From contig NZ_JASCXN010000001.1 in NCBI RefSeq assembly GCF_030010625.1, positions 425,147 through 489,146 of the forward strand: a stretch of 64,000 nt of DNA, given 5' to 3'. Positions 8,217-16,859 of this stretch are shown one piece after another (the stretch's first letter is position 1; the number at the start of each line of letters is the position of its first letter). The notes beneath the pieces are model-generated. The model was not told where the DNA came from, ran no database searches, and saw only the letters and a program-made list of their open reading frames with translations. The position numbers were made by a program, and so were the translations under genes. This DNA is from Streptomyces sp. CC208A (GTDB lineage: Bacteria > Actinomycetota > Actinomycetes > Streptomycetales > Streptomycetaceae).

Positions 8217-9071
8217 TCAGGAGTGTGCGACGACGGTGTCGGCGAGTACGGACGCGTCGTCCCGTTCGACGGCGGTGACCGTCACCTGCGTACGGCCCTC
8301 GCCGGCCCACATCCGGATCCGCAGCGTCTCGCCGGGGAAGACGATCCCGGCGAAGCGGGTCCGGTAGGCGCGGACGCGGGTGACGTCGCCGTCGAGGAGG
8401 GTGTCGACGACGGCCTTGAGGGTCATGCCGTACGTGCAGAGGCCGTGCAGGATCGGGCGGTCGAAACCGGCGAGGGCGGCGAACTCGGGGTCGGCGTGGA
8501 GCGGGTTCCAGTCGCCGGAGAGGCGGTAGAGGAGGGCCTGTTCCTCGCGGATCGGGCGTTCGACGGTCTTGTCGGGTTCGCGGTCGGGGACCTCCAGGCG
8601 CTCGGAGGGGCCGCGGTCGCCGCCCCAGCCGCCCTCGCCGCGGACGAAGATCTGGGCGTCGGAGGTCCACAGCGGCCCGTCGTCGTCGGCGGCCTCGGAG
8701 CGGAGCACGAGGACGGCGGCCTTGCCCTTGTCGTGGATGGCGGCGACGCGGGAGGTGGAGACGGCCCGGCCGCGGGTGGGCAGGGGGCGGTGCAGGGTGA
8801 CCGACTGGCCGCCGTGGAGGACGGCGGCGAGGTCGATGTCGATGCCGGGGGCGGACAGTCCGCCGACGACCCTCATGCCGGCGCCCGCGACGGTGGCGAA
8901 GCTGGGCAGCACGTGGAGCCGGGATTCGAGGGTGTAGCGCAGCTCGGCCGGGTCGGTGGCGGGCCGGCCCGCGCCGAGGCCGAGGTGGTAGAGCTGGACG
9001 TCCTTGTGGTCCCAGGAGATCTCGGCGCTGCGGGGTTCGGCGGCGAGGGCCTTGGCGGCGTCAATGGGCAT
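8217..9071 (-). CDS. hsd4B: MaoC-family enoyl-CoA hydratase, Hsd4B-like
   Basis: The 284-residue protein has a double hot-dog layout: an N-terminal degenerate half (residues 1-150, DVQLYHLGLGAGRP) and a C-terminal catalytic MaoC half with the hydratase 2 motif YRLSGDWNPLHADPEFA, containing the catalytic Asp/His pair, then FDRPILHGLCTYG. N-terminal MPIDAAKALAAEPRSAEISW and these motifs closely follow mycobacterial Hsd4B/ChsH3 (Rv3538), which hydrates C24 steroid enoyl-CoA. It is the first gene of the operon. A perfect KstR-type box lies 107 nt upstream and a second palindrome 183 nt upstream. Confidence 0.9.
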   Translation of the reverse strand: MPIDAAKALAAEPRSAEISWDHKDVQLYHLGLGAGRPATDPAELRYTLESRLHVLPSFATVAGAGMRVVGGLSAPGIDIDLAAVLHGGQSVTLHRPLPTRGRAVSTSRVAAIHDKGKAAVLVLRSEAADDDGPLWTSDAQIFVRGEGGWGGDRGPSERLEVPDREPDKTVERPIREEQALLYRLSGDWNPLHADPEFAALAGFDRPILHGLCTYGMTLKAVVDTLLDGDVTRVRAYRTRFAGIVFPGETLRIRMWAGEGRTQVTVTAVERDDASVLADTVVAHS

Positions 9072-9177
9072 CGGCCTGCTGCTCCTTGGCGGTGCTCGGC
9101 GTGGAAGACCTCGGCGCGACCGTCCGCACCGTCGGTCACGCCGAGGCCGTGCGGGAACCGTCCCGTACGCGCCGCTT

Positions 9178-9191
9178 TAGAACGCGTTCCA
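9178..9191. promoter_or_regulatory. KstR-type operator (8/8)
   Basis: TAGAACGCGTTCCA matches every fixed base of the known KstR consensus TnnAACnnGTTnnA. It lies in the 296-nt gap between the divergent MaoC operon and the ABC transporter operon. The MaoC operon is the likely target. Confidence 0.78.
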
Positions 9192-9253
9192 GTTCGGTGT
9201 CCCCCATGTATAGCGGAGGGGCCGGACGTTGGGAACCCTCGTACGCCAACCCA

Positions 9254-9270
9254 CCTGACGATACGTCAGA
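9254..9270. promoter_or_regulatory. Second palindromic operator, YCTGAY-N5-RTCAGA type
   Basis: CCTGACGATACGTCAGA is an inverted repeat with a 5-nt spacer. The same layout recurs before fadE34, the LLM gene, the aldehyde dehydrogenase and cyp125. The cognate regulator is unknown. Confidence 0.6.
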
Positions 9271-9367
9271 TGACTTCGGGCGGCCGGTGACCCAGGACAT
9301 TTGTCACCGCCGGGTCCGTACACGCGTGCCTGCCGGAGGCGGCCCCCGCCTCCGTACCGTCGAACGC

Positions 9368-10285
9368 ATGACGAACGACACCGCGGCCGTCTTCGAGGCG
9401 GTCACCAGGACGTACGGCTCCGTCCGCGCGGCCGACGGCGTGGACCTCACCGTCCGGCGCGGCGAGACCGTGGCCCTCCTCGGGCGCAACGGCGCCGGGA
9501 AGTCGACCGCCGTCAACCTGCTCCTCGGCCTCGACGCCCCCGACGGCGGCCGGGTCACGCTCTTCGGCGCCGACCCGGCCCGGGCGGTCGCCGCGGGGCG
9601 GGTCGGCGCGATGCTCCAGGAGGGCCGGCCGGTCCCCCGCGTCACCGTCCGCGAGCTCGTCGCCTTCGTCGCCCGGACGTACCCGGCGCCGATGCCCGTC
9701 GCCGACGCCCTCGCCGTGGCCGGCCTCACCTCCCTCGCGGACCGCCGGGTGGACCGGCTCTCCGGCGGCCAGGCGCAGCGGGTCCGGTTCGCCGTCGCGC
9801 TGGCCGGCAACCCGGAGCTGATCGTCCTGGACGAGCCGACGGTGGCGCTCGACGTCGAGGCGCGCCGGGAGTTCTGGGAGGCGATGCGCGGGTACGCCCG
9901 CCGGGGCAACACCGTCCTGTTCTCCACCCACTACCTGGAGGAGGCGGACGCGTACGCGGACCGGATCGTCGTCCTCGACTCCGGCCGGATCGTGACCGCG
10001 GGCACGAGCGAGGAGCTCAAGCGGGCGGTCGGCGGCAGCCTCGTCTCCTTCGACCTGGCGGGCGGCCCGACGGAGTGGCTCGGCCTGCTGCCCGGCGTCG
10101 GCTCGTACGAGGTGAGGGGCGACCGCGCCCTGCTGCGTACCACCGACTCCGACGGCACCGTGCGGGCCCTCGCCGAGCGGGGCGCGATCCGGGCCCTGGA
10201 GGTGGCGCCGGTCTCGCTCGACGACGCCTTCCTCGCCCTGACCACCTCGCAGACCACCCCTCACGCCCTGGAGACGGCCCGATGA
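9368..10285 (+). CDS. ABC transporter ATP-binding protein
   Basis: The 305-residue ATPase has Walker A LGRNGAGKST (residues 39-48), signature LSGGQAQRVRF, Walker B LIVLDEP and the H-loop STHYLEEAD. The C-terminal 80 residues form a DrrA/CcmA-like regulatory domain. The start MTNDTAAV is chosen because the conserved domain begins 9 residues later; a longer reading to 9086 would cross both operators. The next gene, its permease, overlaps at ATGA. Followed by a DesK/DesR-like two-component pair, it resembles exporters for lipids, antibiotics or antimicrobial peptides whose expression is set by the linked kinase. The exported substrate cannot be read from sequence. Confidence 0.93.
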   Translation: MTNDTAAVFEAVTRTYGSVRAADGVDLTVRRGETVALLGRNGAGKSTAVNLLLGLDAPDGGRVTLFGADPARAVAAGRVGAMLQEGRPVPRVTVRELVAFVARTYPAPMPVADALAVAGLTSLADRRVDRLSGGQAQRVRFAVALAGNPELIVLDEPTVALDVEARREFWEAMRGYARRGNTVLFSTHYLEEADAYADRIVVLDSGRIVTAGTSEELKRAVGGSLVSFDLAGGPTEWLGLLPGVGSYEVRGDRALLRTTDSDGTVRALAERGAIRALEVAPVSLDDAFLALTTSQTTPHALETAR

Positions 10286-11007
10286 TCACCGCGTACGTAC
10301 GCCTCGAAGTGCGCCGCACCCTGCGCGACCCCGCCTTCGTCATCTCCACGATCGGGGTGCCGGTGATGATGTACCTGCTCTTCACCAACCTCCTGGGCGG
10401 CAGCGACGACACCGCCTACCGCACGGCCTCGATGATCGGCATGGCCGCGTACGGCACCCTCGGCGCGGCCCTCTCGCTCGGCACCGGGGTCGCCGAGGAC
10501 AAGTCCACCGGCTGGCTGCGGCAGCTGCGGATCACCCCCATGACGCCCCGGCAGGTGGTGACGGGCCGCACCCTGACCGGTTCGGTGGTCGTCCTGCCGG
10601 CGATCGTCTCAGTGCTGCTCGCCGGCGCCCTGGTCAACTCCGTCCGGCTGGCCGCCTGGCAGTGGGCGGCGCTGGCGCTCGCCCTGTGGGCGGGGTCGCT
10701 GCCGTTCGCCCTGCTCGGCCTCGGCAACGGCTACCGGCTCACCGCCCAGACCACCGGCGTCGTCAACCTCGCCTGCAACCTCGGCCTCGCGGTCGTGGGC
10801 GGGCTCTGGTTCCCGGCGGCGCTCTTCCCCGACTGGATGCGGACGCTCTCCGCGTACACCCCGACCTTCCGCTTCGCGCAGCTGGGCGGGGCCCTCGCCG
10901 GGGGACACGCCCCCACGGCGGCGGCGCTCGGCGTCCTGGCCCTGTGGACGGCCCTCTTCGGCGGCTACGCGGCGGTCTCGTACCGTCGTGCGGCGAGGAC
11001 GGCGTAG
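10282..11007 (+). CDS. ABC-2 type transporter permease
   Basis: The 241-residue membrane protein has six predicted transmembrane segments (for example FVISTIGVPVMMYLLFTNLL, the VVLPAIVSVLLAGALV stretch and LACNLGLAVVGGLWFPAALF), as in ABC-2 permeases. The conserved region GLWFPAALFPDWMRTLSAYTP is typical of the DrrB/YvfS type. It overlaps the ATPase gene by 4 nt and should form a 2+2 exporter with it in the membrane. The kinase gene follows after 20 nt with a GAGGAG ribosome binding site, so the four genes are probably one transcript. Confidence 0.92.
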   Translation: MITAYVRLEVRRTLRDPAFVISTIGVPVMMYLLFTNLLGGSDDTAYRTASMIGMAAYGTLGAALSLGTGVAEDKSTGWLRQLRITPMTPRQVVTGRTLTGSVVVLPAIVSVLLAGALVNSVRLAAWQWAALALALWAGSLPFALLGLGNGYRLTAQTTGVVNLACNLGLAVVGGLWFPAALFPDWMRTLSAYTPTFRFAQLGGALAGGHAPTAAALGVLALWTALFGGYAAVSYRRAARTA

Positions 11008-11027
11008 AACGAAGAGGAGCCCGCGGC

Positions 11028-12224
11028 ATGACGGAAGCCCTGCTGAAGCGCACGACGGCGGTGTGCCGTCCGGCGACGGTACGGGAGCGGTGGCGGGCCC
11101 GGAGGGAGGGCGGGCCCAGCGGGTTCAGCCTGCTGCCCTGGCTGCTCATGGGCATGGGCGCGCTCTCCCACCTCGTCCAGGGCGACGCCCCGAACCCCTG
11201 GCTCGGCGGACTCGGCCTCCTCGCCTTCAACACCCTCTACGTCGCGATCGTCTTCCGCGCCTTCGACCGGAGCCGCCGCGAGACCCCCCTCACCTGGGCG
11301 CTGCTCGCCGCCCTGGCCGTCCTGGCCTTCGCACTCGCCATCGGCTACGGCCGGGAGTGGCTGCTGCTCTTCCCGCTCCTCGGCCTCGCGGTGGGCTCCG
11401 TGGTGCGCCGCCCCCGCCTCCTGCCGACGGTCGCCCTCCCGCTCTGCGCGGCGGTCGCCGCGGTGACGTTGTGGCGGGACAGCTGGACGGCCTTCGGGGT
11501 CGTGTACGGGACGTTCATCTCGGTCATGGTGACGGCGGCGATCCTCGCCCTGGACGAGACGGTGCGGGAGCTGCGGGCGACCCGGGAGGAGCTGGCGCGG
11601 GCGGCGGTGGAGAAGGAACGGCTGCGGTTCTCGCGCGATCTGCACGACCTGCTCGGCCACACCCTGTCGGTGATCGTGGTGAAGTCGGAGGCGGCCCGGC
11701 GGCTCGCGCCGCGCGACCTGGACGCGGCGCTGGGCCAGATCACGGACATCGAGGCGGTGGGCCGGCAGGCGCTCACCGAGATCCGGGAGGCGGTCACCGG
11801 CTACCGCGAGGGCAGCCTCGGCACGGAGCTCGACCGGGCCCGCGACGCCCTCGTCTCGGCGGGCGTGGAGCCGGTGGTACGGCGCTCGGGCCCGCCGCTG
11901 GAGCCGACGGCGGAGGCGCTGCTCGGCTGGGTGGTGCGGGAGGCGGCGACGAACGTGGTCCGGCACGCGGGGGCGACCCGCTGCGAGATCGCGGTGACGA
12001 GCGGCCCGGAGCGGGCCCGCCTGACCGTCACCGACGACGGCCGCGGCCCCTCCCCCGCCCCCGCCGGCAGCGGCCTGCTCGGCCTGACCGAACGCCTCAC
12101 GGCCGCCGGCGGCACCCTCGTCACGTCCCGGGCCCCCGGCGGCGGCTTCCGCCTGACGGCGGAACTGCCCGCCTCACCACCGCCGGGCACCGATGAAACA
12201 CCCGGCCTACGCTTCGGGGTGTGA
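11028..12224 (+). CDS. Sensor histidine kinase, DesK/NarL-partner type
   Basis: The 398-residue kinase has about five N-terminal membrane helices (residues 35-175) with no large extracellular domain, then the HisKA_3 motif RFSRDLHDLLGHTLSVIVVK with phospho-acceptor H206, and a compact HATPase_c domain (REAATNVVRHAGATRC, TDDGRG, GSGLLGLTERL). This arrangement is that of DesK-like kinases that sense membrane state or drugs inside the bilayer. Its stop codon overlaps the response regulator GTG start. Linked to the ABC exporter upstream, it probably controls that exporter. Confidence 0.93.
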   Translation: MTEALLKRTTAVCRPATVRERWRARREGGPSGFSLLPWLLMGMGALSHLVQGDAPNPWLGGLGLLAFNTLYVAIVFRAFDRSRRETPLTWALLAALAVLAFALAIGYGREWLLLFPLLGLAVGSVVRRPRLLPTVALPLCAAVAAVTLWRDSWTAFGVVYGTFISVMVTAAILALDETVRELRATREELARAAVEKERLRFSRDLHDLLGHTLSVIVVKSEAARRLAPRDLDAALGQITDIEAVGRQALTEIREAVTGYREGSLGTELDRARDALVSAGVEPVVRRSGPPLEPTAEALLGWVVREAATNVVRHAGATRCEIAVTSGPERARLTVTDDGRGPSPAPAGSGLLGLTERLTAAGGTLVTSRAPGGGFRLTAELPASPPPGTDETPGLRFGV

Positions 12225-12862
12225 ACGAGATGCCGCAGGACCACCGCCCGGCCACGTCGATCCGGGTTCTCCTCGCCGAGGACCAGGGAATGATGCGCGG
12301 GGCGCTCGCGCTGCTGCTCGGGATGGAGCCGGACATCGAGGTCGTCGCCCAGGTCGGCCGGGGCGACGAGATCGTGGACCGGGCGCTGGTGGCCCGCCCC
12401 GACGTGGCCCTCCTCGACATCGAGCTGCCGGGACGGTCGGGCCTCGACGCGGCGGCGGAGCTGCGCGACGAGGTGCCGGACTGCCGGGTGCTGATCCTGA
12501 CGACCTTCGGCCGCCCCGGCTATCTGCGCCGCGCGATGGAGGCGGGGGCGGCCGGGTTCCTGGTGAAGGACGGCCCGGTGGAGGAACTGGCGGAGGCGAT
12601 CCGCAAGGTCCTCCGCGGCGAGACCGTCATCGACCCCGCCCTCGCCGCCGCCGCGCTCGGCGCGGGCCCGAACCCGCTGACGGCCCGTGAACGGGAGGCC
12701 CTGGCGGCGGCGGTGGACGGGGCGACGATCGCCGACATCGCCGGACGGCTGCACCTGTCGGAGTCGACCGTACGGAACTACCTCTCCTCGGCCATCGGCA
12801 AGACGGGAACCCGGAACCGGATGGAGGCGGCCCGGGCCGCGCGCCGGCAGGGCTGGCTCTGA
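12221..12862 (+). CDS. LuxR/NarL-family response regulator
   Basis: The 213-residue protein has a receiver domain with acidic pocket E20/D21, phospho-acceptor D66 in ALLDIELPGRSG and the conserved Lys in FLVKDGP, then a LuxR-type HTH near residues 150-205 (LTAREREALAAAVDGATIAD, LHLSESTVRNYLSSAI). It is a DesR-like regulator and the cognate partner of the kinase, whose stop overlaps its GTG start (GTGA). It should bind the promoter of this operon or of membrane-lipid genes. Confidence 0.95.
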   Translation: MNEMPQDHRPATSIRVLLAEDQGMMRGALALLLGMEPDIEVVAQVGRGDEIVDRALVARPDVALLDIELPGRSGLDAAAELRDEVPDCRVLILTTFGRPGYLRRAMEAGAAGFLVKDGPVEELAEAIRKVLRGETVIDPALAAAALGAGPNPLTAREREALAAAVDGATIADIAGRLHLSESTVRNYLSSAIGKTGTRNRMEAARAARRQGWL

Positions 12863-12960
12863 AGCGTGTGGCGAAAGCCCTGGTCACGACCGTCGCCAGG
12901 TGCTCGGGCGGCGGCGCTCGACGCTGTTTCGAATATTCCCATTGGTCATAGAATCGGCGC

Positions 12961-13608
12961 GTGACTGCTGAGGATTCCGAGGATTCCGCGTTCGCGGTGC
13001 TGGGCGTGCTGAGCGACCCCGTGCGCCGCCGGCTCTATCGACACGTGGCCGCCGCTCCGGGGGAGGTGGGGCGCGACGCGGCCGCGGAAGCGGTCGGGGT
13101 CTCCCGGTCGCTGGCCGCCTTCCACCTGGACAAGCTGGTCGAGGCGGGGCTGCTCGCCGTGTCCTTCCGGCGGCTGTCCGGGCGCACCGGCCCCGGGGCG
13201 GGGCGGCCGGCGAAGGTGTACCGGCGCGCCGAGGGCGAGCACTCCGTGTCCGTCCCGCCCCGGTCCTACGACGCGGCCGGCCGGCTGCTCGCCGAGGTGG
13301 TGGAGAACGCCGGCCTGGACCGGGAGTTGCAGGCCGCGGCGAAGGCCGCGGGTGCGGCGCATCCGGACGCGGCCGCCGGCGATCTGGTCGAGGTGCTGCG
13401 GGGCCGCGGCTACCAGCCCTTCTGGGACGGGGAGACGCTACGGCTGCGCAACTGCCCCTTCCACGCGCTGGCCGGGGAGTTCCCCGCCCTGGTCTGCGGG
13501 ATGAATCTCGCGCTGCTCGAAGGCATGGCGTCCGAGGAGTGGGCGCCGGCGATGGATCCGTGTCCCGGCGGGTGCTGCGTGGCACTTTCTAAAAACAAGG
13601 ATCATTGA
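12961..13608 (+). CDS. ArsR/SufR-like winged-helix regulator with C-terminal cysteines
   Basis: The 215-residue protein starts with GTG and has a winged helix at residues 10-75 (LGVLSDPVRRRLYRHVAAA, GVSRSLAAFHLDKLVEAGLL). The C-terminal domain contains C165, C179, C201, C205 and C206 (RNCPFHAL, ALVCGMNLAL, DPCPGGCCV). The C-x13-C spacing and later cysteines recall SufR-type Fe-S regulators, so it may sense redox state or metal through a cluster; that is inference. An AT-rich stretch before the start (CGAATATTCCCATTGGTCAT) is a probable promoter. The DUF3291 gene follows after 32 nt and may be a target or partner. Confidence 0.82.
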   Translation: MTAEDSEDSAFAVLGVLSDPVRRRLYRHVAAAPGEVGRDAAAEAVGVSRSLAAFHLDKLVEAGLLAVSFRRLSGRTGPGAGRPAKVYRRAEGEHSVSVPPRSYDAAGRLLAEVVENAGLDRELQAAAKAAGAAHPDAAAGDLVEVLRGRGYQPFWDGETLRLRNCPFHALAGEFPALVCGMNLALLEGMASEEWAPAMDPCPGGCCVALSKNKDH

Positions 13609-13640
13609 CTATAGAAGCGGGGCGGGGTCATGCTGGGCCC

Positions 13641-14192
13641 ATGACTGGCTTTCACCTCGCGCAGGTCAACATCGGCCGTATCGTCGCCCCGCTGGACAGC
13701 CCCGAGTTGGCCGGCTTCGTCGCCCAACTGCCCGAGATCAACGCACTCGCCGAGCGCAGCCCCGGGTTCGTGTGGCGCATGGTCGACGACGGGGGCGAGG
13801 ACTCGACCGGCTTCCGCCCCGTCGAGAACGACGACACGATCCTGTTCAACTGCTCGGTCTGGGAATCGGTCGAAGCCCTGCGGAACTTCACCTACCACAC
13901 CGACCACCTGCGCGTACTGAGCCGCCGCCGCGAGTGGTTCCACCGCATGGCCGAGGCGCACCAGGCCCTGTGGTGGATCCCGGCCGGTCACCGCCCGAGC
14001 GTCGCCGAGGCGATGGAACGGGTCGCCCTGCTACGCGAACACGGCCCCGGCCCCCTCGCGTTCACCTTCCGCACCCCCCACCCGGCACCGGACGGCGCCG
14101 ATCAGGACCGGACGGCGTCGGCGGTCAGCCCTTCCGCGCCGTTCGGTGTACGGGGCGGGGCAGCCAGAGGGTCATCAGGGCGGCCGCGGTGA
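13641..14192 (+). CDS. DUF3291-family protein
   Basis: The 183-residue protein has the DUF3291 hallmarks: MTGFHLAQVNIGRIVAPLDS, PGFVWRMVDDGG, LFNCSVWESVEALRNFTY and HRRREWF-like and WWIPAGHRPS segments. The fold is a ferredoxin-like dimeric alpha/beta barrel as in small monooxygenases; no reaction is established. The last 20 or so residues (after HPAPDG) are low-complexity and overlap the convergent MFS gene by 68 nt tail to tail, because no earlier stop exists. It follows the cysteine-rich regulator by 32 nt. Confidence 0.8.
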   Translation: MTGFHLAQVNIGRIVAPLDSPELAGFVAQLPEINALAERSPGFVWRMVDDGGEDSTGFRPVENDDTILFNCSVWESVEALRNFTYHTDHLRVLSRRREWFHRMAEAHQALWWIPAGHRPSVAEAMERVALLREHGPGPLAFTFRTPHPAPDGADQDRTASAVSPSAPFGVRGGAARGSSGRPR

Positions 14193-15450
14193 GGAGGATG
14201 CCGGTGGAGACGCGGAAGGCCATGGCGTAGCCGGGGACCAGGTGGGAGGGGTCCGGGCCCGGGGAGAGCGTGGTCGCGGCGGCGACCGTCGTCAGGAGGG
14301 CGAGGCCGAGGGCGCCGCCCATCGTGCGGGAGGTGTTGACCAGGCCGGAGACGAGGCCCGCGTCGCCGGGGGCGGCGCTGGAGGTGGCGAGGGTGGCGAG
14401 CGGGGTGGTGGCGAGGCCGATGCCGCCCATCATGAGGATGCCGGGGCCGAGGATGATGGTGAGGAAGGTGCCGTCGGCGGTCAGGGTGGACTGCCAGGCG
14501 AAGCCGGCGGCGGCGGCGAGGACGCCGGTGATCGCGAGGGTACGGGCGCCGGTGACGGCCATCAGGCGGGGGGCGGCCTTGGAGCCGACGAGGACGGCGA
14601 GCGAACTGGGGACCAGGGCGAGGCCGGCCTGGAGCGGGGTGTAGCCGAGGACGTTCTGCGCGTACACCGTCATGAAGAACCACATGCCGAAGGAACTGGC
14701 GCCGCACAGCATGATCCCGGTGTTGGCGGCGGACACGGCCCGGTTGCGGAAGATGCCGAGCGGGACCAGGGGCTCCTTCGTACGGCGCTCGACGGCGACG
14801 AACACGGCGAGCAGGGCGAGGCCGCCGAGGAGCGGCAGCAGGGTCGCCGGGGAGGTCCAGCCGGCCGTCTCGGTCTGGACGATGCCGTACGCGAAGGTGG
14901 CCAGGCCCGCGGTGACGAGGACCGCGCCGGGCAGGTCCAGGCGGCGGCCGGCGGCGCGGCCCTCGCGGAGCCAGAGCGCGGCGGCGGCGAGGACGAGGAC
15001 GCCGACGGGGACGTTGACGAGCAGGACCCAGCGCCAGTTCAGCAGGTCGACGAGGAGCCCGCCGACGAAACCGCCCGCCGCGCCGCCGGCCGCGCCGACC
15101 GCCGTCCAGGTGCCGATGGCCCGGCTGCGGGCGGCCCCGGCGGGGACGGCGGAGGTGACGAGGGTGAGGGTGGCCGGGGAGAGCGCCGCCGCGCCGAGGC
15201 CCTGCGCGGCCCGCGCGCCGATGAGGTGGGCGCCCTCGGGGGCGAGGCCGCCGACGACCGAGGCGGCGGTGAAGAGCCCGAGGCCCGCCAGGAACATGGT
15301 CTTGCGCCCGTACAGGTCGGCCGCCCTGCCGCCGAGCAGCATGAAGCCGGCGAAGGCGATCGCGTAGGCGTTGAGCACCCACTGGAGGCCGGGGGTGGAG
15401 AGGTCGAGGTCGGCCTTCATCGAGGGCAGCGCCACGTTCATGACCGACAC
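14125..15450 (-). CDS. MFS drug/H+ antiporter, DHA2 (EmrB/QacA) type, apparent N-terminal frameshift
   Basis: The protein is a 14-helix DHA2 transporter: motif LNAYAIAFAGFMLLGGRAAD followed by LYGRKTM, then IGARAAQGLGAAALSPATLT. As read from GTG it begins MSVMNVALPSMKADLDLS and so lacks the first helix. The missing helix is encoded immediately upstream in the same frame (RPWLVVLVACAGQFLVVLDV), but that stretch has no start codon. A start ATG at 15577 is in another frame and would join it if a run of seven G at 15507-15513 were six. Either the assembly has one extra base or the gene is broken. It would export drugs or metabolites by proton antiport. Confidence 0.82.
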   Translation of the reverse strand: MSVMNVALPSMKADLDLSTPGLQWVLNAYAIAFAGFMLLGGRAADLYGRKTMFLAGLGLFTAASVVGGLAPEGAHLIGARAAQGLGAAALSPATLTLVTSAVPAGAARSRAIGTWTAVGAAGGAAGGFVGGLLVDLLNWRWVLLVNVPVGVLVLAAAALWLREGRAAGRRLDLPGAVLVTAGLATFAYGIVQTETAGWTSPATLLPLLGGLALLAVFVAVERRTKEPLVPLGIFRNRAVSAANTGIMLCGASSFGMWFFMTVYAQNVLGYTPLQAGLALVPSSLAVLVGSKAAPRLMAVTGARTLAITGVLAAAAGFAWQSTLTADGTFLTIILGPGILMMGGIGLATTPLATLATSSAAPGDAGLVSGLVNTSRTMGGALGLALLTTVAAATTLSPGPDPSHLVPGYAMAFRVSTGILLTAAALMTLWLPRPVHRTARKG

Positions 15451-15633
15451 GTCGAGGACGACGAGGAACTGGCCCGCGCAGGCGACGAGGACGACGAGCC
15501 AGGGGCGGGGGGGTGCGTATGGAGGGGTGGGACGGGGCTGATCCGGTGGCGGGGCCGGTCTGGCACATGGGCGTCATGGTCGCAGACCGCCCCCGCCCCG
15601 TACATGAGCGAGAAGTCCCAGGACCCGCGGAAC

Positions 15634-16839
15634 CTACGGCTTACGCAGCAGGGTCACCACCGCCGCGCCGCCGAGGCCGATGTTGTGGGCGAGGCCGGTG
15701 CGGGCGCCGGTGACCTGGCGGCCACCGGCCTCGCCGCGGAGCTGCCAGACCAGTTCGGCGGCCTGGGCGAGGCCGGTGGCGCCGAGGGGGTGGCCCTTGG
15801 AGATGAGGCCGCCGGAGGGGTTGACGACCCACCGGCCGCCGTAGGTGGTGGCGCCGGATTCGACGAGCTTGCCGGAGGCGCCCTCCTCGCACATGCCGAG
15901 GGCCTCGTAGGTGAGGAGCTCGTTGACGGAGAAGCAGTCGTGGAGCTCGATGACGTCGACGTCCTCGATGCCGAGTCCGGAGGCCTCGTACACCTGCCGG
16001 GCGGCCTCCCTCGACATGGGGCGGCCGACGGCGTCGACGCAGGAGCCGGAGGCGAAGGACTCGCCGGTGTCGGTGGTCATGGCCTGGGCGGCGATCTCCA
16101 CCGCCCGCCCCTCCAGGCCGTGTTCGGCGACGAAGCGCGCGGAGACGACGAGGGCGGCGGCGGCGCCGTCGGAGGTGGGCGAGCACTGGAGCTTGGTGAG
16201 GGGCCGGTGGACGGTCTTCGCGGCGAGGATCTCGTCGACGGTGTAGACGTCCTGGAACTGGGCGTGGGGGTTGCGGGAGGAGTGGAGGTGGTTCTTGGCG
16301 GCGACGGCGGCGAGCTGCGCCTCGGTCGTCCCGTACCGCTCCATGTGCTCACGGGCGGCGTTGCCGAAGATCTGCGCGGTGGGCGGGGAGGCCTCGAAGC
16401 CGTGGGCGGCGGCCATGATGCCGTAGTGCCGGGCGACCGGGGATGTCTTGAAGTCCCCGGCACCGCCTGCCCCTCCGCCGAGGGAACCCCGGCTCATCTT
16501 CTCGAAGCCGAGGGCGAGGACGCAGTCGGAGATCCCGCCCTCGACGAACTGGCGGGCGGCCATGAGGGCGGTGGAGCCGGTGGCGCAGTTGTTGTTGAGG
16601 TTGTAGACGGGGATACCGGTGAGGCCGAGTTCGTAGACGGCCCGCTGGCCGGCGGTGGACGCCTGGAAGCAGTGGCCGACGGCGGCCTGTTCGACCTTCT
16701 CGTAGGGGATCCCGGCGTCGGCGAGGGCGGCGGTGCCGGCCTCGCGGGCCATGTCCCAGTACTGCCAGTCGCGGGTCTCGGGCTTCTCGAACTTCGTCGT
16801 GCCGACACCGACGATGTACGACTTCCCAGCGTGCTTCAT
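15634..16839 (-). CDS. ltp1: Thiolase-family lipid-transfer protein, Ltp1-like
   Basis: The 401-residue SCP-x-type thiolase has [17 protein letters not shown] with the nucleophilic Cys, [18 protein letters not shown] and [20 protein letters not shown]. It follows mycobacterial Ltp1 (Rv2790c) closely, including [14 protein letters not shown] near the N-terminus and [18 protein letters not shown]. Related Ltp proteins act as thiolases or aldol lyases on steroid side-chain CoA esters. It lies 20 nt downstream of the FadE34-like dehydrogenase on the same strand, so both share the operator region at 19.1 kb. Steroid side-chain cleavage is inferred from this pairing. Confidence 0.9.
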   Translation of the reverse strand: MKHAGKSYIVGVGTTKFEKPETRDWQYWDMAREAGTAALADAGIPYEKVEQAAVGHCFQASTAGQRAVYELGLTGIPVYNLNNNCATGSTALMAARQFVEGGISDCVLALGFEKMSRGSLGGGAGGAGDFKTSPVARHYGIMAAAHGFEASPPTAQIFGNAAREHMERYGTTEAQLAAVAAKNHLHSSRNPHAQFQDVYTVDEILAAKTVHRPLTKLQCSPTSDGAAAALVVSARFVAEHGLEGRAVEIAAQAMTTDTGESFASGSCVDAVGRPMSREAARQVYEASGLGIEDVDVIELHDCFSVNELLTYEALGMCEEGASGKLVESGATTYGGRWVVNPSGGLISKGHPLGATGLAQAAELVWQLRGEAGGRQVTGARTGLAHNIGLGGAAVVTLLRKP

Positions 16840-16859
16840 GGCGTGCCCCTCTCGGTTTC

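Noticed and set aside
9086..9367. An N-terminal extension of the ABC ATPase gene
   Set aside because: It would run through the KstR-type box and the second palindrome and lacks any conserved residues; ATG 9368 fits the domain start.
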